Positions 39,771-50,996 of a stretch of DNA of 64,000 nt are shown here, piece by piece. The stretch spans positions 25,481,650-25,545,649 of the forward strand of contig NC_079887.1 of NCBI RefSeq assembly GCF_029227915.1. Reading direction: 5' to 3'. Source of the stretch: Hydractinia symbiolongicarpus (lineage: Eukaryota > Cnidaria > Hydrozoa > Anthoathecata > Hydractiniidae). The position numbers and the translations under genes were made by a program. The notes below the pieces were generated by a model. The model searched no databases. It was given only the letters and a program-made list of their open reading frames with translations, and had not been told where the DNA came from. Positions within the stretch are counted from its first letter, which is position 1. Each line of letters opens with the position of its first letter.

Positions 39771-39820
39771 ATCAAAAATGAAAACATTTTTGAAAACTAC
39801 AAGTCTTATGCGTTTTAGTG
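39771..39820. repeat. Crossover interval of the 6.9-kb tandem duplication
   Basis: Left of 39,770 the sequence matches the unit end (GTCTTATC, as at about 37,133). From 39,821 it matches the unit start (AGTGGTG, as near 32,921, where the left-type parent has AGTGATG). Between these diagnostic bases lie 50 identical positions in which the exchange must have happened. The interval contains the complete CAAAAATG-AAAA-CATTTTTG palindrome at 39,773-39,792. Confidence 0.8.
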
Positions 39821-41583
39821 GTGAAAAAATAATTTAAAAAATCGCTCTGGAAATGAGTTTACTCACAGGGTACTTTCTTTGTATACATTCGACTATACGG
39901 GCCAAGCCCAGGATTTACGGGAAATCGTGGGTTTTCGTTTGCCGGCGATTAAACTCCTTTTATTCAGCTTCTCATCAAAAATGAAATCACTTTTGAAAAC
40001 TACAAGTCTCATGCGTTTTAGTGGTGAAAAGATAATTTAAAAAATCGTTTTTGAAATGAATTTACTCACAGGGTACTTTCTTTGTATACAGTCGACTATA
40101 CGGGCCAAGCCCGGGATTTACGGGAAATTTCGGGTTTTCGTTTGCCGGCGATTAAACCACATTCATTAAGCGTCTCATCAAAAATGAAAACATTTCTAAA
40201 AACTACAAGTCTCATTCGTTTTAGTGGTGAAAAAATAATTTAAAAAATCGCTCTGGAAATGAGTTTACTCACAGGGTACTTTCTTTGTATACATTCGACT
40301 ATACGGGCCAAGCCCGGGATTTTTCGGGAAATCGCGGTTTTTCGTTTGTCGGCGATTAAACCTCTTTCATTAAGCGTCTCATTAAAAATGAAAACATTTT
40401 TGAAAACTACAAGTCTCATTCGTTCTAGTGGTGCTGAAATAATTTGAAAAATCGTTCGGGAAATCAGTTTTCCTCCCTGGGTACTTTCTTTAGATACATT
40501 CAACTATACGGGCCAAGCCCGGGATTTACGGGAAACCGCGGGTTTTTGTTTGCCGGCGATTAAACTCCTTTTATTCAGCTTCTCATCAAAAATGAAATCA
40601 TTTTTGAAAACTACAAGTCTCATGCGTTTTAGTGGTGAAAAGATAATTTAAAAAATCGTTTTTGAAATGAATTTACTCACAGGGTACTTTCTTTGTATAC
40701 AGTCGACTATACGGGCCAAGCCCGGGATTTACGGGAAATTTCGGGTTTTCGTTTGCCGGCGATTAAACCACATTCATTAAGCGTCTCATCAAAAATGAAA
40801 ACATTTCTAAAAACTACAAGTCTCATTCGTTCTAGTGGTCCAGAAATAATTTGAAAAATCGTTCGGGAAATCAGTTTTCCTCCCTGGGTACTTTCTTTAG
40901 ATACATTCAACTATACGGGCCAAGCCCGGGATTTACGGGAAACCGCGGGTTTTTGTTTGCCGGCGATTAAACTCCTTTTATTCAGCTTCTCATCAAAAAT
41001 GAAATCATTTTTGAAAACTACAAGTCTCATGCGTTTTAGTGGTGAAAAGATAATTTAAAAAATCGTTTTTGAAATGAATTTACTCACAGGGTACTTTCTT
41101 TGTATACAGTCGACTATACGGGCCAAGCCCGGGATTTACGGGAAATTTCGGTTTTTCGTTTTCCGGCGATTAAACCACATTCATTAAGCGTCTCATCAAA
41201 AATGAAAACATTTCTAAAAACTACAAGTCTCATTCGTTCTAGTTGTCCAGAAATAATTTGAAAAATCGTTCGGGAAATCAGTTTACCCCCTGGGTACTTT
41301 CTTTAGATACATTCAACTATACGGGCCAAGCCCGGGATTTACGGGAAATCGCGGGTTTTCGTTTGCCGGCAATTAAACTTCTTCTATTCAGCGTCTCATC
41401 AAAAATGAAAACACTTTTGAAAACTACAAGTCTCATGCGTTTTAGTGGTGACAAAATAATTTAAAAAATCGTTTGGGAAATGAGTTTACTCCCTGGGTAC
41501 TTTCTTTGTATACTTTTGACTATACGGGCCAAGCCCAGGATTTACGGGAAATCGTGGGTTTTCGTTTGCCGGCGATTAAACTT

Positions 41584-41595
41584 CTTTTATTCAGC
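41584..41595. repeat. Join of a one-monomer (203-bp) deletion
   Basis: Up to 41,583 copy 2 follows copy 1 at offset 6,900 (CTTCTTTT). From 41,596 it follows at offset 6,697 (CAGCTTCTC, then AAATCACTTTTG). The twelve bases between, CTTTTATTCAGC, are identical in both parents. The hybrid monomer 41,473-41,667 therefore has the front of the 34,573 monomer and the back of the following one. This is an in-register loss of exactly one monomer. Confidence 0.85.
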
Positions 41596-43393
41596 TTCTC
41601 ATCAAAAATGAAATCACTTTTGAAAACTACAAGTCTCATGCGTTTTAGTGGTGAAAAGATAATTTAAAAAATCGTTTTTGAAATGAATTTACTCAGAGGG
41701 TACTTTCTTTGTATACAGTCGACTATACGGGCCAAGCCCGGGATTTACGGGAAATTTCGGGTTTTCGTTTGCCGGCGATTAAACCACATTCATTAAGCGT
41801 CTCATCAAAAATGAAAACATTTCTAAAAACTACAAGTCTCATTCGTTCTAGTGGTCCAGAAATAATTTGAAAAATCGTTCGGGAAATCAGTTTACTCCCT
41901 GGGTACTTTCTTTAGATACATTCAACTATACGGGCCAAGCCCGGGATTTACGGGAAATCGCGGGTTTTCGTTTGCCGGCAATTAAACTTCTTCTATTCAG
42001 CGTCTCATCAAAAATGAAAACACTTTTGAAAACTACAAGTCTCATGCGTTTTAGTGGTGACAAAATAATTTAAAAAATCGTTTGGGAAATGAGTTTACTC
42101 CCTGGGTACTTTCTTTGTATACTTTTGACTGTACGGGCCAAGCCCAGGATTTACGGGAAATCGTGGGTTTTCGTTTGCCGGCGATTAAACTTCTTTTATT
42201 CAGCGTCTCATCAAAAATGAAACCATTTTTGAAAACTACAAGTCTTATGCGTTTTAGTGGTGAAAAAATAATTTAAAAAATCGCTCTGGAAATGAGTTTA
42301 CTCACAGGGTACTTTCTTTGTATACATTCGACTATACGGGCCAAGCCCGGGATTTACGGGAAATCGCGGTTTTTCGTTTGTCGGCGATTAAACCTCTTTC
42401 ATTAAGCGTCTCATTAAAAATGAAAACATTTTTGAAAACTACAAGTCTCATTCGTTCTAGTGGTGCTGATATAATTTGAAAAATCGTTCGGGAAATCAGT
42501 TTTCCTCCCTGGGTACTTTCTTTAGATACATTCAACTATACGGGCCAAGCCCGGGATTTACGAGAAACCGCGGGTTTTTGTTTGCCGGCGATTAAACTCC
42601 TTTTATTCAGCTTCTCATCAAAAATGAAATCATTTTTGAAAACTACAAGTCTCATGCGTTTTAGTGGTGAAAAGATAATTTAAAAAATCGTTTTTGAAAT
42701 GAATTTACTCACAGGGTACTTTCTTTGTATACAGTCGACTATACGGGCCAAGCCCGGGATTTACGGGAAATTTCGGGTTTTCGTTTGCCGGCGATTAAAC
42801 CACATTCATTAAGCGTCTCATCAAAAATGAAAACATTTCTAAAAACTACAAGTCTCATTCGTTCTAGTGGTCCAGAAATAATTTGAAAAATCGTTCGAGA
42901 AATCAGTTTACTCCCTGGGTACTTTCTTTAGATACATTCAACTATACGGGCCAAGCCCGGGATTTACGGGAAATCGCGGGTTTTCGTTTGCCGGCAATTA
43001 AACTTCTTCTATTCAGCGTCTCATCAAAAATGAAATCATTTTTAAAAACTACAAGTCTCATGCGTTTTAGTGGTGAAAAGATAATTTAAAAAATCGTTCT
43101 GGAAATGAGTTTACTCCCTGGGTACTTTCTTTGTATACTTTTGACTATACGGGCCAAGCCCGGGATTTGCGGGAAATCGTGGGTTTTCGTTTGCCGGCGA
43201 TTAAACTTCTTTTATTCAGCGTCTTATCAAAAATGAAAACATTTTTGAAAACTACAAGTCTTATGCGATTTAGTGGTGAAAAAATAATTTAAAAAATCGT
43301 TCTGGAAATGAGTTTACTCACAGGGTACTTTCTTTGTATACATTCGACTATATGGGCCAAGCCCGTGATTTACGGGAAATCGCGGGTTTTCAT

Positions 43394-46300
43394 TTGCCGG
43401 CGATTAAACCCCTTTCATTAAGCGTCTCATTAAAAATGAAAACATTTTTGAAGACTACAAGTCTCATTCGTTCTAGTGGTGCAGAAATAATTTAAAAAAT
43501 CGTTCGGGAAATCAGTTTACTCTCTGGGTACTTTCTTTAGATACATTCAACTATACGGGCCAAGCCCGGGTTTACGGGAAACCGCGGGTTTTCGTTTGCC
43601 GGCGATTAAACTCCTTTTATTCAGCTTCTCATCAAAAATGAAATCATTTTTGAAAACTACAAGTCTCATGCGTTGTAGTGGTGAAAAGATAATTTAAAAA
43701 TCGTTCTGGAAATGAGTTTACTCCCTGGGTACTTTCTTTGTATACTTTTGACTATACGGGCCAAGCCCGGGATTTACGGGAAATCGTGGGTTTTCGTTTG
43801 CCGGCGATTAAACTTCTTTTATTCAGCGTCTTATCAAAAATGAAAACATTTTTGAAAACTACAAGTCTTATGCGTTTTAGTGATGAAAAAATAATTTAAA
43901 AAATCGTTCTGGAAATGAGTTTACTCACAGGGCACTTTCTTTGTATACATTCGACTATACGGGCCAAGCCCGGGATTTAGGGAAATCGTGGTATTTCGTT
44001 TGCCGGCGATTAAACCTCTTTCATTAAGCGACTCATTAAAAATGAAAACATTTTTGGAAACTACAAGTCTCATTCGTTATAGTGGTGCAGAAATAATTTG
44101 AAAAATCGTTCGGGAAATCAGTTTACTCCCTGGGTACCTTCTTTATATACATTCAACTATACGGGCAAAGCCCGGGATTTACGGGAAATCGCGGGTTTTC
44201 GTTTGCCGGCGATTAAAACTCTTTCATTAAGCGTCTCATTAAAAATGAAAACATTTTTGAAAACTACAAGTCTCATTCGTTCTAGTGGTGCAGAAATAAT
44301 TTGAAAAATCGTTCGGGAAATCAGTTTACTCCCTGGGTACTTTCTTTAGATACATTTAACTATACGGGCCAAGCCCGGGATTTACGGGAAATCGCGGGTT
44401 TTCGTTTCCCGGCGATTAAAATTCTTTTATTCAGCGTCTCATCAAAAATGAAAACACTTTTGAATACTACAAGTCTCATGCGTTTTAGTGGTGACAAAAT
44501 AATTTAAAAAATCGTTTGGGAAAGGAGTTTACTCCCTGGGTACTTTCTTCGTATACTTTTGACTATACGGGCCAAGCCCGGGATTTACGGGAAATCGCGG
44601 GTTTTCGTTTGTCGGCGAATAAACCTCTTTCATTAAGCGTCTCATTAAAAATGAAAACATTTTTGAAAACTACAAGTCTCATTCGTTCTAGTGGTGCAGA
44701 AATAATTTGAAAAATCGTTCGGGAAATCAGTTTACTCCCTGGGTACTTTCTTTAGATACATTTAACTATACGGGCCAAGCCCGGGATTTACGGGAAATCG
44801 CGGGTTTTCGTTTCCCGGCGATTAAAATTCTTTTATTCAGCGTCTCATCAAAAATGAAAACACTTTTGAATACTACAAGTCTCATGCGTTTTAGTGGTGA
44901 CAAAATAATTTAAAAAATCGTTTGGGAAAGGAGTTTACTTCCTGGGTACTTTCTTCGTATACTTTTGACTATACGGGCCAAGCCCGGGATTTACGGGAAA
45001 TCGCGGGTTTTCGTTTGTCGGCGAATAAACCTCTTTCATTAAGCGTCTCATTAAAAATGAAAACATTTTTGAAAACTACAAGTCTCATTCGTTCTAGTGG
45101 TGAAGAAATAATTTGAAAAATCGTTCGGGAAATTAGTTTACTCCCTGGGTACTTTCTTTAGATACATTCAACTATACGGGCCAAGCCCGGGATTTACGGG
45201 CAACCGCGGGTTTTCGTTTGCCGGCGATTAAACTCCTTTTATTCAGCGTCTCATCAAAAATGAAAACATTTTTGAAAACTACAAGTCTAATGCGTTTTAG
45301 TTGTGAAAAGATAATTTAAAAAATCGTTCTAGAAATGAGTTTACTCACAGGGTACTTTCTTTGTAAACATTCGACTATACGGGACAAGCCCGCGATTTAA
45401 GGAAATCGCGGGTTTTCGTTTGCCGGCGATTAAACCCCTTTCATTAAGCGTCTCATTAAAAATGAAAACATTTTTGAAGACTACAAGTCTCATTCGTTCT
45501 AGTGGTGCAGAAATAATTTAAAAAATCGTTCGGGAAATCAGTTTACTCTCTGGGTACTTTCTTTAGATACATTCAACTATACGGGCCAAGCCCGGGTTTA
45601 CGGGAAACCGCGGGTTTTCGTTTGCCGGCGATTAAACTCCTTTTATTCAGCTTCTCATCAAAAATGAAATCATTTTTGAAAACTACAAGTCTCATGCGTT
45701 GTAGTGGTGAAAAGATAATTTAAAAATCGTTCTGGAAATGAGTTTACTCCCTGGGTACTTTCTTTGTATACTTTTGACTATACGGGCCAAGCCCGGGATT
45801 TACGGGAAATCGTGGGTTTTCGTTTGCCGGCGATTAAACTTCTTTTATTCAGCGTCTTATCAAAAATGAAAACATTTTTGAAAACTACAAGTCTTATGCG
45901 TTTTAGTGATGAAAAAATAATTTAAAAAATCGTTCTGGAAATGAGTTTACTCACAGGGCACTTTCTTTGTATACATTCGACTATACGGGCCAAGCCCGGG
46001 ATTTAGGGAAATCGTGGTATTTCGTTTGCCGGCGATTAAACCTCTTTCATTAAGCGACTCATTAAAAATGAAAACATTTTTGGAAACTACAAGTCTCATT
46101 CGTTATAGTGGTGCAGAAATAATTTGAAAAATCGTTCGGGAAATCAGTTTACTCCCTGGGTACCTTCTTTATATACATTCAACTATACGGGCAAAGCCCG
46201 GGATTTACGGGAAATCGCGGGTTTTCGTTTGCCGGCGATTAAAACTCTTTCATTAAGCGTCTCATTAAAAATGAAAACATTTTTGAAAACTACAAGTCTC

Positions 46301-47445
46301 ATTCGTTCTAGTGGTGCAGAAATAATTTGAAAAATCGTTCGGGAAATCAGTTTACTCCCTGGGTACTTTCTTTAGATACATTTAACTATACGGGCCAAGC
46401 CCGGGATTTACGGGAAATCGCGGGTTTTCGTTTCCCGGCGATTAAAATTCTTTTATTCAGCGTCTCATCAAAAATGAAAACACTTTTGAATACTACAAGT
46501 CTCATGCGTTTTAGTGGTGACAAAATAATTTAAAAAATCGTTTGGGAAAGGAGTTTACTCCCTGGGTACTTTCTTCGTATACTTTTGACTATACGGGCCA
46601 AGCCCGGGATTTACGGGAAATCGCGGGTTTTCGTTTGTCGGCGAATAAACCTCTTTCATTAAGCGTCTCATTAAAAATGAAAACATTTTTGAAAACTACA
46701 AGTCTCATTCGTTCTAGTGGTGCAGAAATAATTTGAAAAATCGTTCGGGAAATCAGTTTACTCCCTGGGTACTTTCTTTAGATACATTTAACTATACGGG
46801 CCAAGCCCGGGATTTACGGGAAATCGCGGGTTTTCGTTTCCCGGCGATTAAAATTCTTTTATTCAGCGTCTCATCAAAAATGAAAACACTTTTGAATACT
46901 ACAAGTCTCATGCGTTTTAGTGGTGACAAAATAATTTAAAAAATCGTTTGGGAAAGGAGTTTACTTCCTGGGTACTTTCTTCGTATACTTTTGACTATAC
47001 GGGCCAAGCCCGGGATTTACGGGAAATCGCGGGTTTTCGTTTGTCGGCGAATAAACCTCTTTCATTAAGCGTCTCATTAAAAATGAAAACATTTTTGAAA
47101 ACTACAAGTCTCATTCGTTCTAGTGGTGAAGAAATAATTTGAAAAATCGTTCGGGAAATTAGTTTACTCCCTGGGTACTTTCTTTAGATACATTCAACTA
47201 TACGGGCCAAGCCCGGGATTTACGGGCAACCGCGGGTTTTCGTTTGCCGGCGATTAAACTCCTTTTATTCAGCGTCTCATCAAAAATGAAAACATTTTTG
47301 AAAACTACAAGTCTAATGCGTTTTAGTTGTGAAAAGATAATTTAAAAAATCGTTCTAGAAATGAGTTTACTCACAGGGTACTTTCTTTGTAAACATTCGA
47401 CTATACGGGACAAGCCCGCGATTTAAGGAAATCGCGGGTTTTCGT
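43394..47445 (+). repeat. 10-mer higher-order repeat pair (2,026-bp period)
   Basis: Two full units, 43,394-45,419 and 45,420-47,445, repeat at 2,026 bp; landmarks are 44,098/46,124, 44,301/46,327, 44,516/46,542 and 44,922/46,948. Shared markers include TTTTTGAAGACTAC, CCCGGGTTTACGGG (one A lost, near 43,568 and 45,594), GCGTTGTAGTGG and GTGATGAAAA. The second copy of the 6.9-kb segment ends inside it, so the 10-mer was formed from material of that segment. Confidence 0.88.
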
Positions 47446-48673
47446 TTGCCGGCGATTAAAACTCTTTCATTAAGCGTCTCATTAAAAATGAAAACATTTT
47501 TGAAAACTACAAGTCTCATTCGTTCTAGTGGTGCAGAAATAATTTGAAAAATCGTTCGGGAAATCAGTTTACTCCCTGGGTACTTTCTTTAGATACATTT
47601 AACTATACGGGCCAAGCCCGGGATTTACGGGAAATCGCGGGTTTTCGTTTCCCGGCGATTAAAATTCTTTTATTCAGCGTCTCATCAAAAATGAAAACAC
47701 TTTTGAATACTACAAGTCTCATGCGTTTTAGTGGTGACAAAATAATTTAAAAAATCGTTTGGGAAAGGAGTTTACTCCCTGGGTACTTTCTTCGTATACT
47801 TTTGACTATACGGGCCAAGCCCGGGATTTACGGGAAATCGCGGGTTTTCGTTTGTCGGCGAATAAACCTCTTTCATTAAGCGTCTCATTAAAAATGAAAA
47901 CATTTTTGAAAACTACAAGTCTCATTCGTTCTAGTGGTGCAGAAATAATTTGAAAAATCGTTCGGGAAATCAGTTTACTCCCTGGGTACTTTCTTTAGAT
48001 ACATTTAACTATACGGGCCAAGCCCGGGATTTACGGGAAATCGCGGGTTTTCGTTTCCCGGCGATTAAAATTCTTTTATTCAGCGTCTCATCAAAAATGA
48101 AAACACTTTTGAATACTACAAGTCTCATGCGTTTTAGTGGTGACAAAATAATTTAAAAAATCGTTTGGGAAAGGAGTTTACTTCCTGGGTACTTTCTTCG
48201 TATACTTTTGACTATACGGGCCAAGCCCGGGATTTACGGGAAATCGCGGGTTTTCGTTTGTCGGCGAATAAACCTCTTTCATTAAGCGTCTCATTAAAAA
48301 TGAAAACATTTTTGAAAACTACAAGTCTCATTCGTTCTAGTGGTGAAGAAATAATTTGAAAAATCGTTCGGGAAATTAGTTTACTCCCTGGGTACTTTCT
48401 TTAGATACATTCAACTATACGGGCCAAGCCCGGGATTTACGGGCAACCGCGGGTTTTCGTTTGCCGGCGATTAAACTCCTTTTATTCAGCGTCTCATCAA
48501 AAATGAAAACATTTTTGAAAACTACAAGTCTAATGCGTTTTAGTTGTGAAAAGATAATTTAAAAAATCGTTCTAGAAATGAGTTTACTCACAGGGTACTT
48601 TCTTTGTAAACATTCGACTATACGGGACAAGCCCGCGATTTAAGGAAATCGCGGGTTTTCGTTTGCCGGCGAT
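46240..48673 (+). repeat. 6-mer higher-order repeat pair (1,217-bp period)
   Basis: Units 46,240-47,456 and 47,457-48,673 match at 1,217 bp; landmarks are 46,327/47,544, 46,542/47,759, 46,733/47,950 and 46,948/48,165. A further start of the unit follows at 48,674. The GATTAAAACTCTTTC marker opens each unit (about 46,237, 47,454 and 48,671). I noticed no substitution between the two copies by eye, which marks this as among the youngest duplications here. Confidence 0.88.
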
Positions 48674-50996
48674 TAAAACTCTTTCATTAAGCGTCTCATT
48701 AAAAATGAAAACATTTTTGAAAACTACAAGTCTCATTCGTTCTAGTGGTGCAGAAATAATTTGAAAAATCGTTCGGGAAATCAGTTTACTCCCTGGGTAC
48801 TTTCTTTAGATACATTTAACTATACGGGCCAAGCCCGGGATTTACGGGAAATCGCGGGTTTTCGTTTCCCGGCGATTAAACTTCTTTTATTCAGCGTCTC
48901 ATCAAAAATGAAAACATTTTTGAAAACTACAAGTCTAATGCGTTTTAGTGGTGAAAAGATAATTTAAAAAATCGTTCTAGAAATGAGTTTACTCACAGGG
49001 TACTTTCTTTGTAAACATTCGACTATACGGGACAAGCCCGGGATTTAAGGAAATCGTGGTATTTCGTTTGCCGGCGATTAAACCTCTTTCATTAAGCGTC
49101 TCATTAAAAATGAAAACATTTTTGGAAACTACAAGTCTCATTCGTTATAGTGGTGCAGAAATAATTTGAAAAATCGTTCGGGAAATGAGTTTACTCCCTG
49201 GGTACTTTCTTTGTATACTTTTGACTATACGGGCCAAGCCCAGGATTTACGGGAAACCGCGGGTTTTCGTTTGCCGGCGATTAAACTCCTTTTATTCAGC
49301 TTCTCATCAAAAATGAAATCATTTTTGAAAACTACAAGTCTCATGCGTTGTAGTGGTGAAAAGATAATTTAAAAATCGTTCTGGAAATGAGTTTACTCCC
49401 TGGGTACTTTCTTTGTATACTTTTGACTATACGGGCCAAGCCCGGGATTTACGGGAAATCGTGGGTTTTCGTTTGCCGGCGATTAAACCTCTTTCATTAA
49501 GCGACTCATTAAAAATGAAAACATTTTTGGAAACTACAAGTCTCATTCGTTATAGTGGTGCAGAAATAATTTGAAAAATCGTTCGGGAAATCAGTTTACT
49601 CCCTGGGTACCTTCTTTATATACATTCAACTATACGGGCAAAGCCCAGGATTTACGGGAAATCGCGGGTTTTCGTTTGCCGGCGATTAAAACTCTTTCAT
49701 TAAGCGTCTCATTAAAAATGAAAACATTTTTGAAAACTACAAGTCTCATTCGTTCTAGTGGTGCAGAAATAATTTGAAAAATCGTTCGGGAAATCAGTTT
49801 ACTCCCTGGGTACTTTCTTTAGATACATTTAACTATACGGGCCAAGCCCGGGATTTACGGGAAATCGCGGGTTTTCGTTTCCCGGCGATTAAAATTCTTT
49901 TATTCAGCGTCTCATCAAAAATGAAAACACTTTTCAATACTACAAGTCTCATGCGTTTTAGTGGTGACAAAATAATTTAAAAAATCGTTTGGGAAAGGAG
50001 TTTACTTCCTGGGTACTTTCTTCGTATACTTTTGACTATACGGGCCAAGCCCGGGATTTACGGGAAATCGCGGGTTTTCGTTTGTCGGAGAATAAACCTC
50101 TTTCATTAAGCGTCTCATTAAAAATGAAAACATTTTTGAAAACTACAAGTCTCATTCGTTCTAGTGGTGCAGAAATAATTTGAAAAATCGTTCGGGAAAT
50201 TAGTTTACTCCCTGGGTACTTTCTTTAGATACATTCAACTATACGGGCCAAGCCCGGGATTTACGGGCAACCGCGGGTTTTCGTTTGCCGGCGATTAAAC
50301 TCCTTTTATTCAGCGTCTCATCAAAAATGAAAACATTTTTGAAAACTACAAGTCTAATGCGTTTTAGTTGTGAAAAGATAATTTAAAAAATCGTTCTAGA
50401 AATGAGTTTACTCACAGGGTACTTTCTTTGTAAACATTCGACTATACGGGACAAGCCCGCGATTTAAGGAAATCGCGGGTTTTCGTTTGCCGGCGATTAA
50501 AACTCTTTCATTAAGCGTCTCATTAAAAATAAAAACATTTTTGAAAACTACAAGTCTCATTCGTTCTAGTGGTGCAGAAATAATTTGAAAAATCGTTCGG
50601 GAAATCAGTTTACTCCCTGGGTACTTTCTTTAGATACATTTAACTATACGGGCCAAGCCCGGGATTTACGGGAAATCGCGGGTTTTCGTTTCCCGGCGAT
50701 TAAACTTCTTTTATTCAGCGTCTCATCAAAAATGAAAACATTTTTGAAAACTACAAGTCTAATGCGTTTTAGTGGTGAAAAGATAATTTAAAAAATCGTT
50801 CTAGAAATGAGTTTACTCACAGGGTACTTTCTTTGTAAACATTCGACTATACGGGACAAGCCCGGGATTTAAGGAAATCGTGGTATTTCGTTTGCCGGCG
50901 ATTAAACCTCTTTCATTAAGCGTCTCATTAAAAATGAAAACATTTTTGGAAACTACAAGTCTCATTCGTTATAGTGGTGCAGAAATAATTTGAAAA
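48674..50996 (+). repeat. Mixed block with 9-mer period (1,824 bp)
   Basis: The monomers at 48,761 and 49,166 recur at 50,585 and 50,990, an offset of 1,824 bp. The intervening 49,571-50,183 segment reuses the 46,124-46,736 type with changes such as CACTTTTCAATAC (49,927) and GTCGGAGAATAAAC (50,085). It joins the 6-mer region to the block that is also found at 9.7-11.3 kb. Confidence 0.75.

Larger units (their letters stand above)
11410..42880 (+). repeat. Central layer: D-type monomers
   Basis: A monomer type with head TCGTTTTTGAAATGAATT, middle ACAGTCGAC and tail CACATTCATT...CATTTCTAAAAAC was seen about two dozen times, first near 11,416 and last near 42,690-42,870. I did not see it in 1-11.4 kb or 43-64 kb. 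Together with the ACTGTACGGG/CCCAGG type (about 14.7-42.1 kb) it defines a central layer. It is interspersed with other types every two to nine monomers. Confidence 0.8.
39771..45870 (+). repeat. Segmental tandem duplication, copy 2 (one monomer deleted)
   Basis: This is the second copy of 32,871-39,770. It lacks one monomer (join at 41,584-41,595) and the extra trimer of copy 1, giving about 30 monomers. Differences from copy 1 that I noticed are CTCAGAGGG (41,693), AAACCATTT (42,222), CCTCTTTCATT (42,392 versus CTTCTTT in copy 1) and GATTTGCGGG (43,166). By eye the copies look about 99.9% identical apart from the whole-monomer changes. Confidence 0.9.

Noticed and set aside
32871-45870. Assembly artefact as the cause of the 6.9-kb duplication
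   Set aside because: Not excluded, but less likely: the copies differ by a one-monomer deletion, a three-monomer gain and isolated substitutions at separate places, which a simple duplicated contig would not show. Spanning reads are the decisive check.
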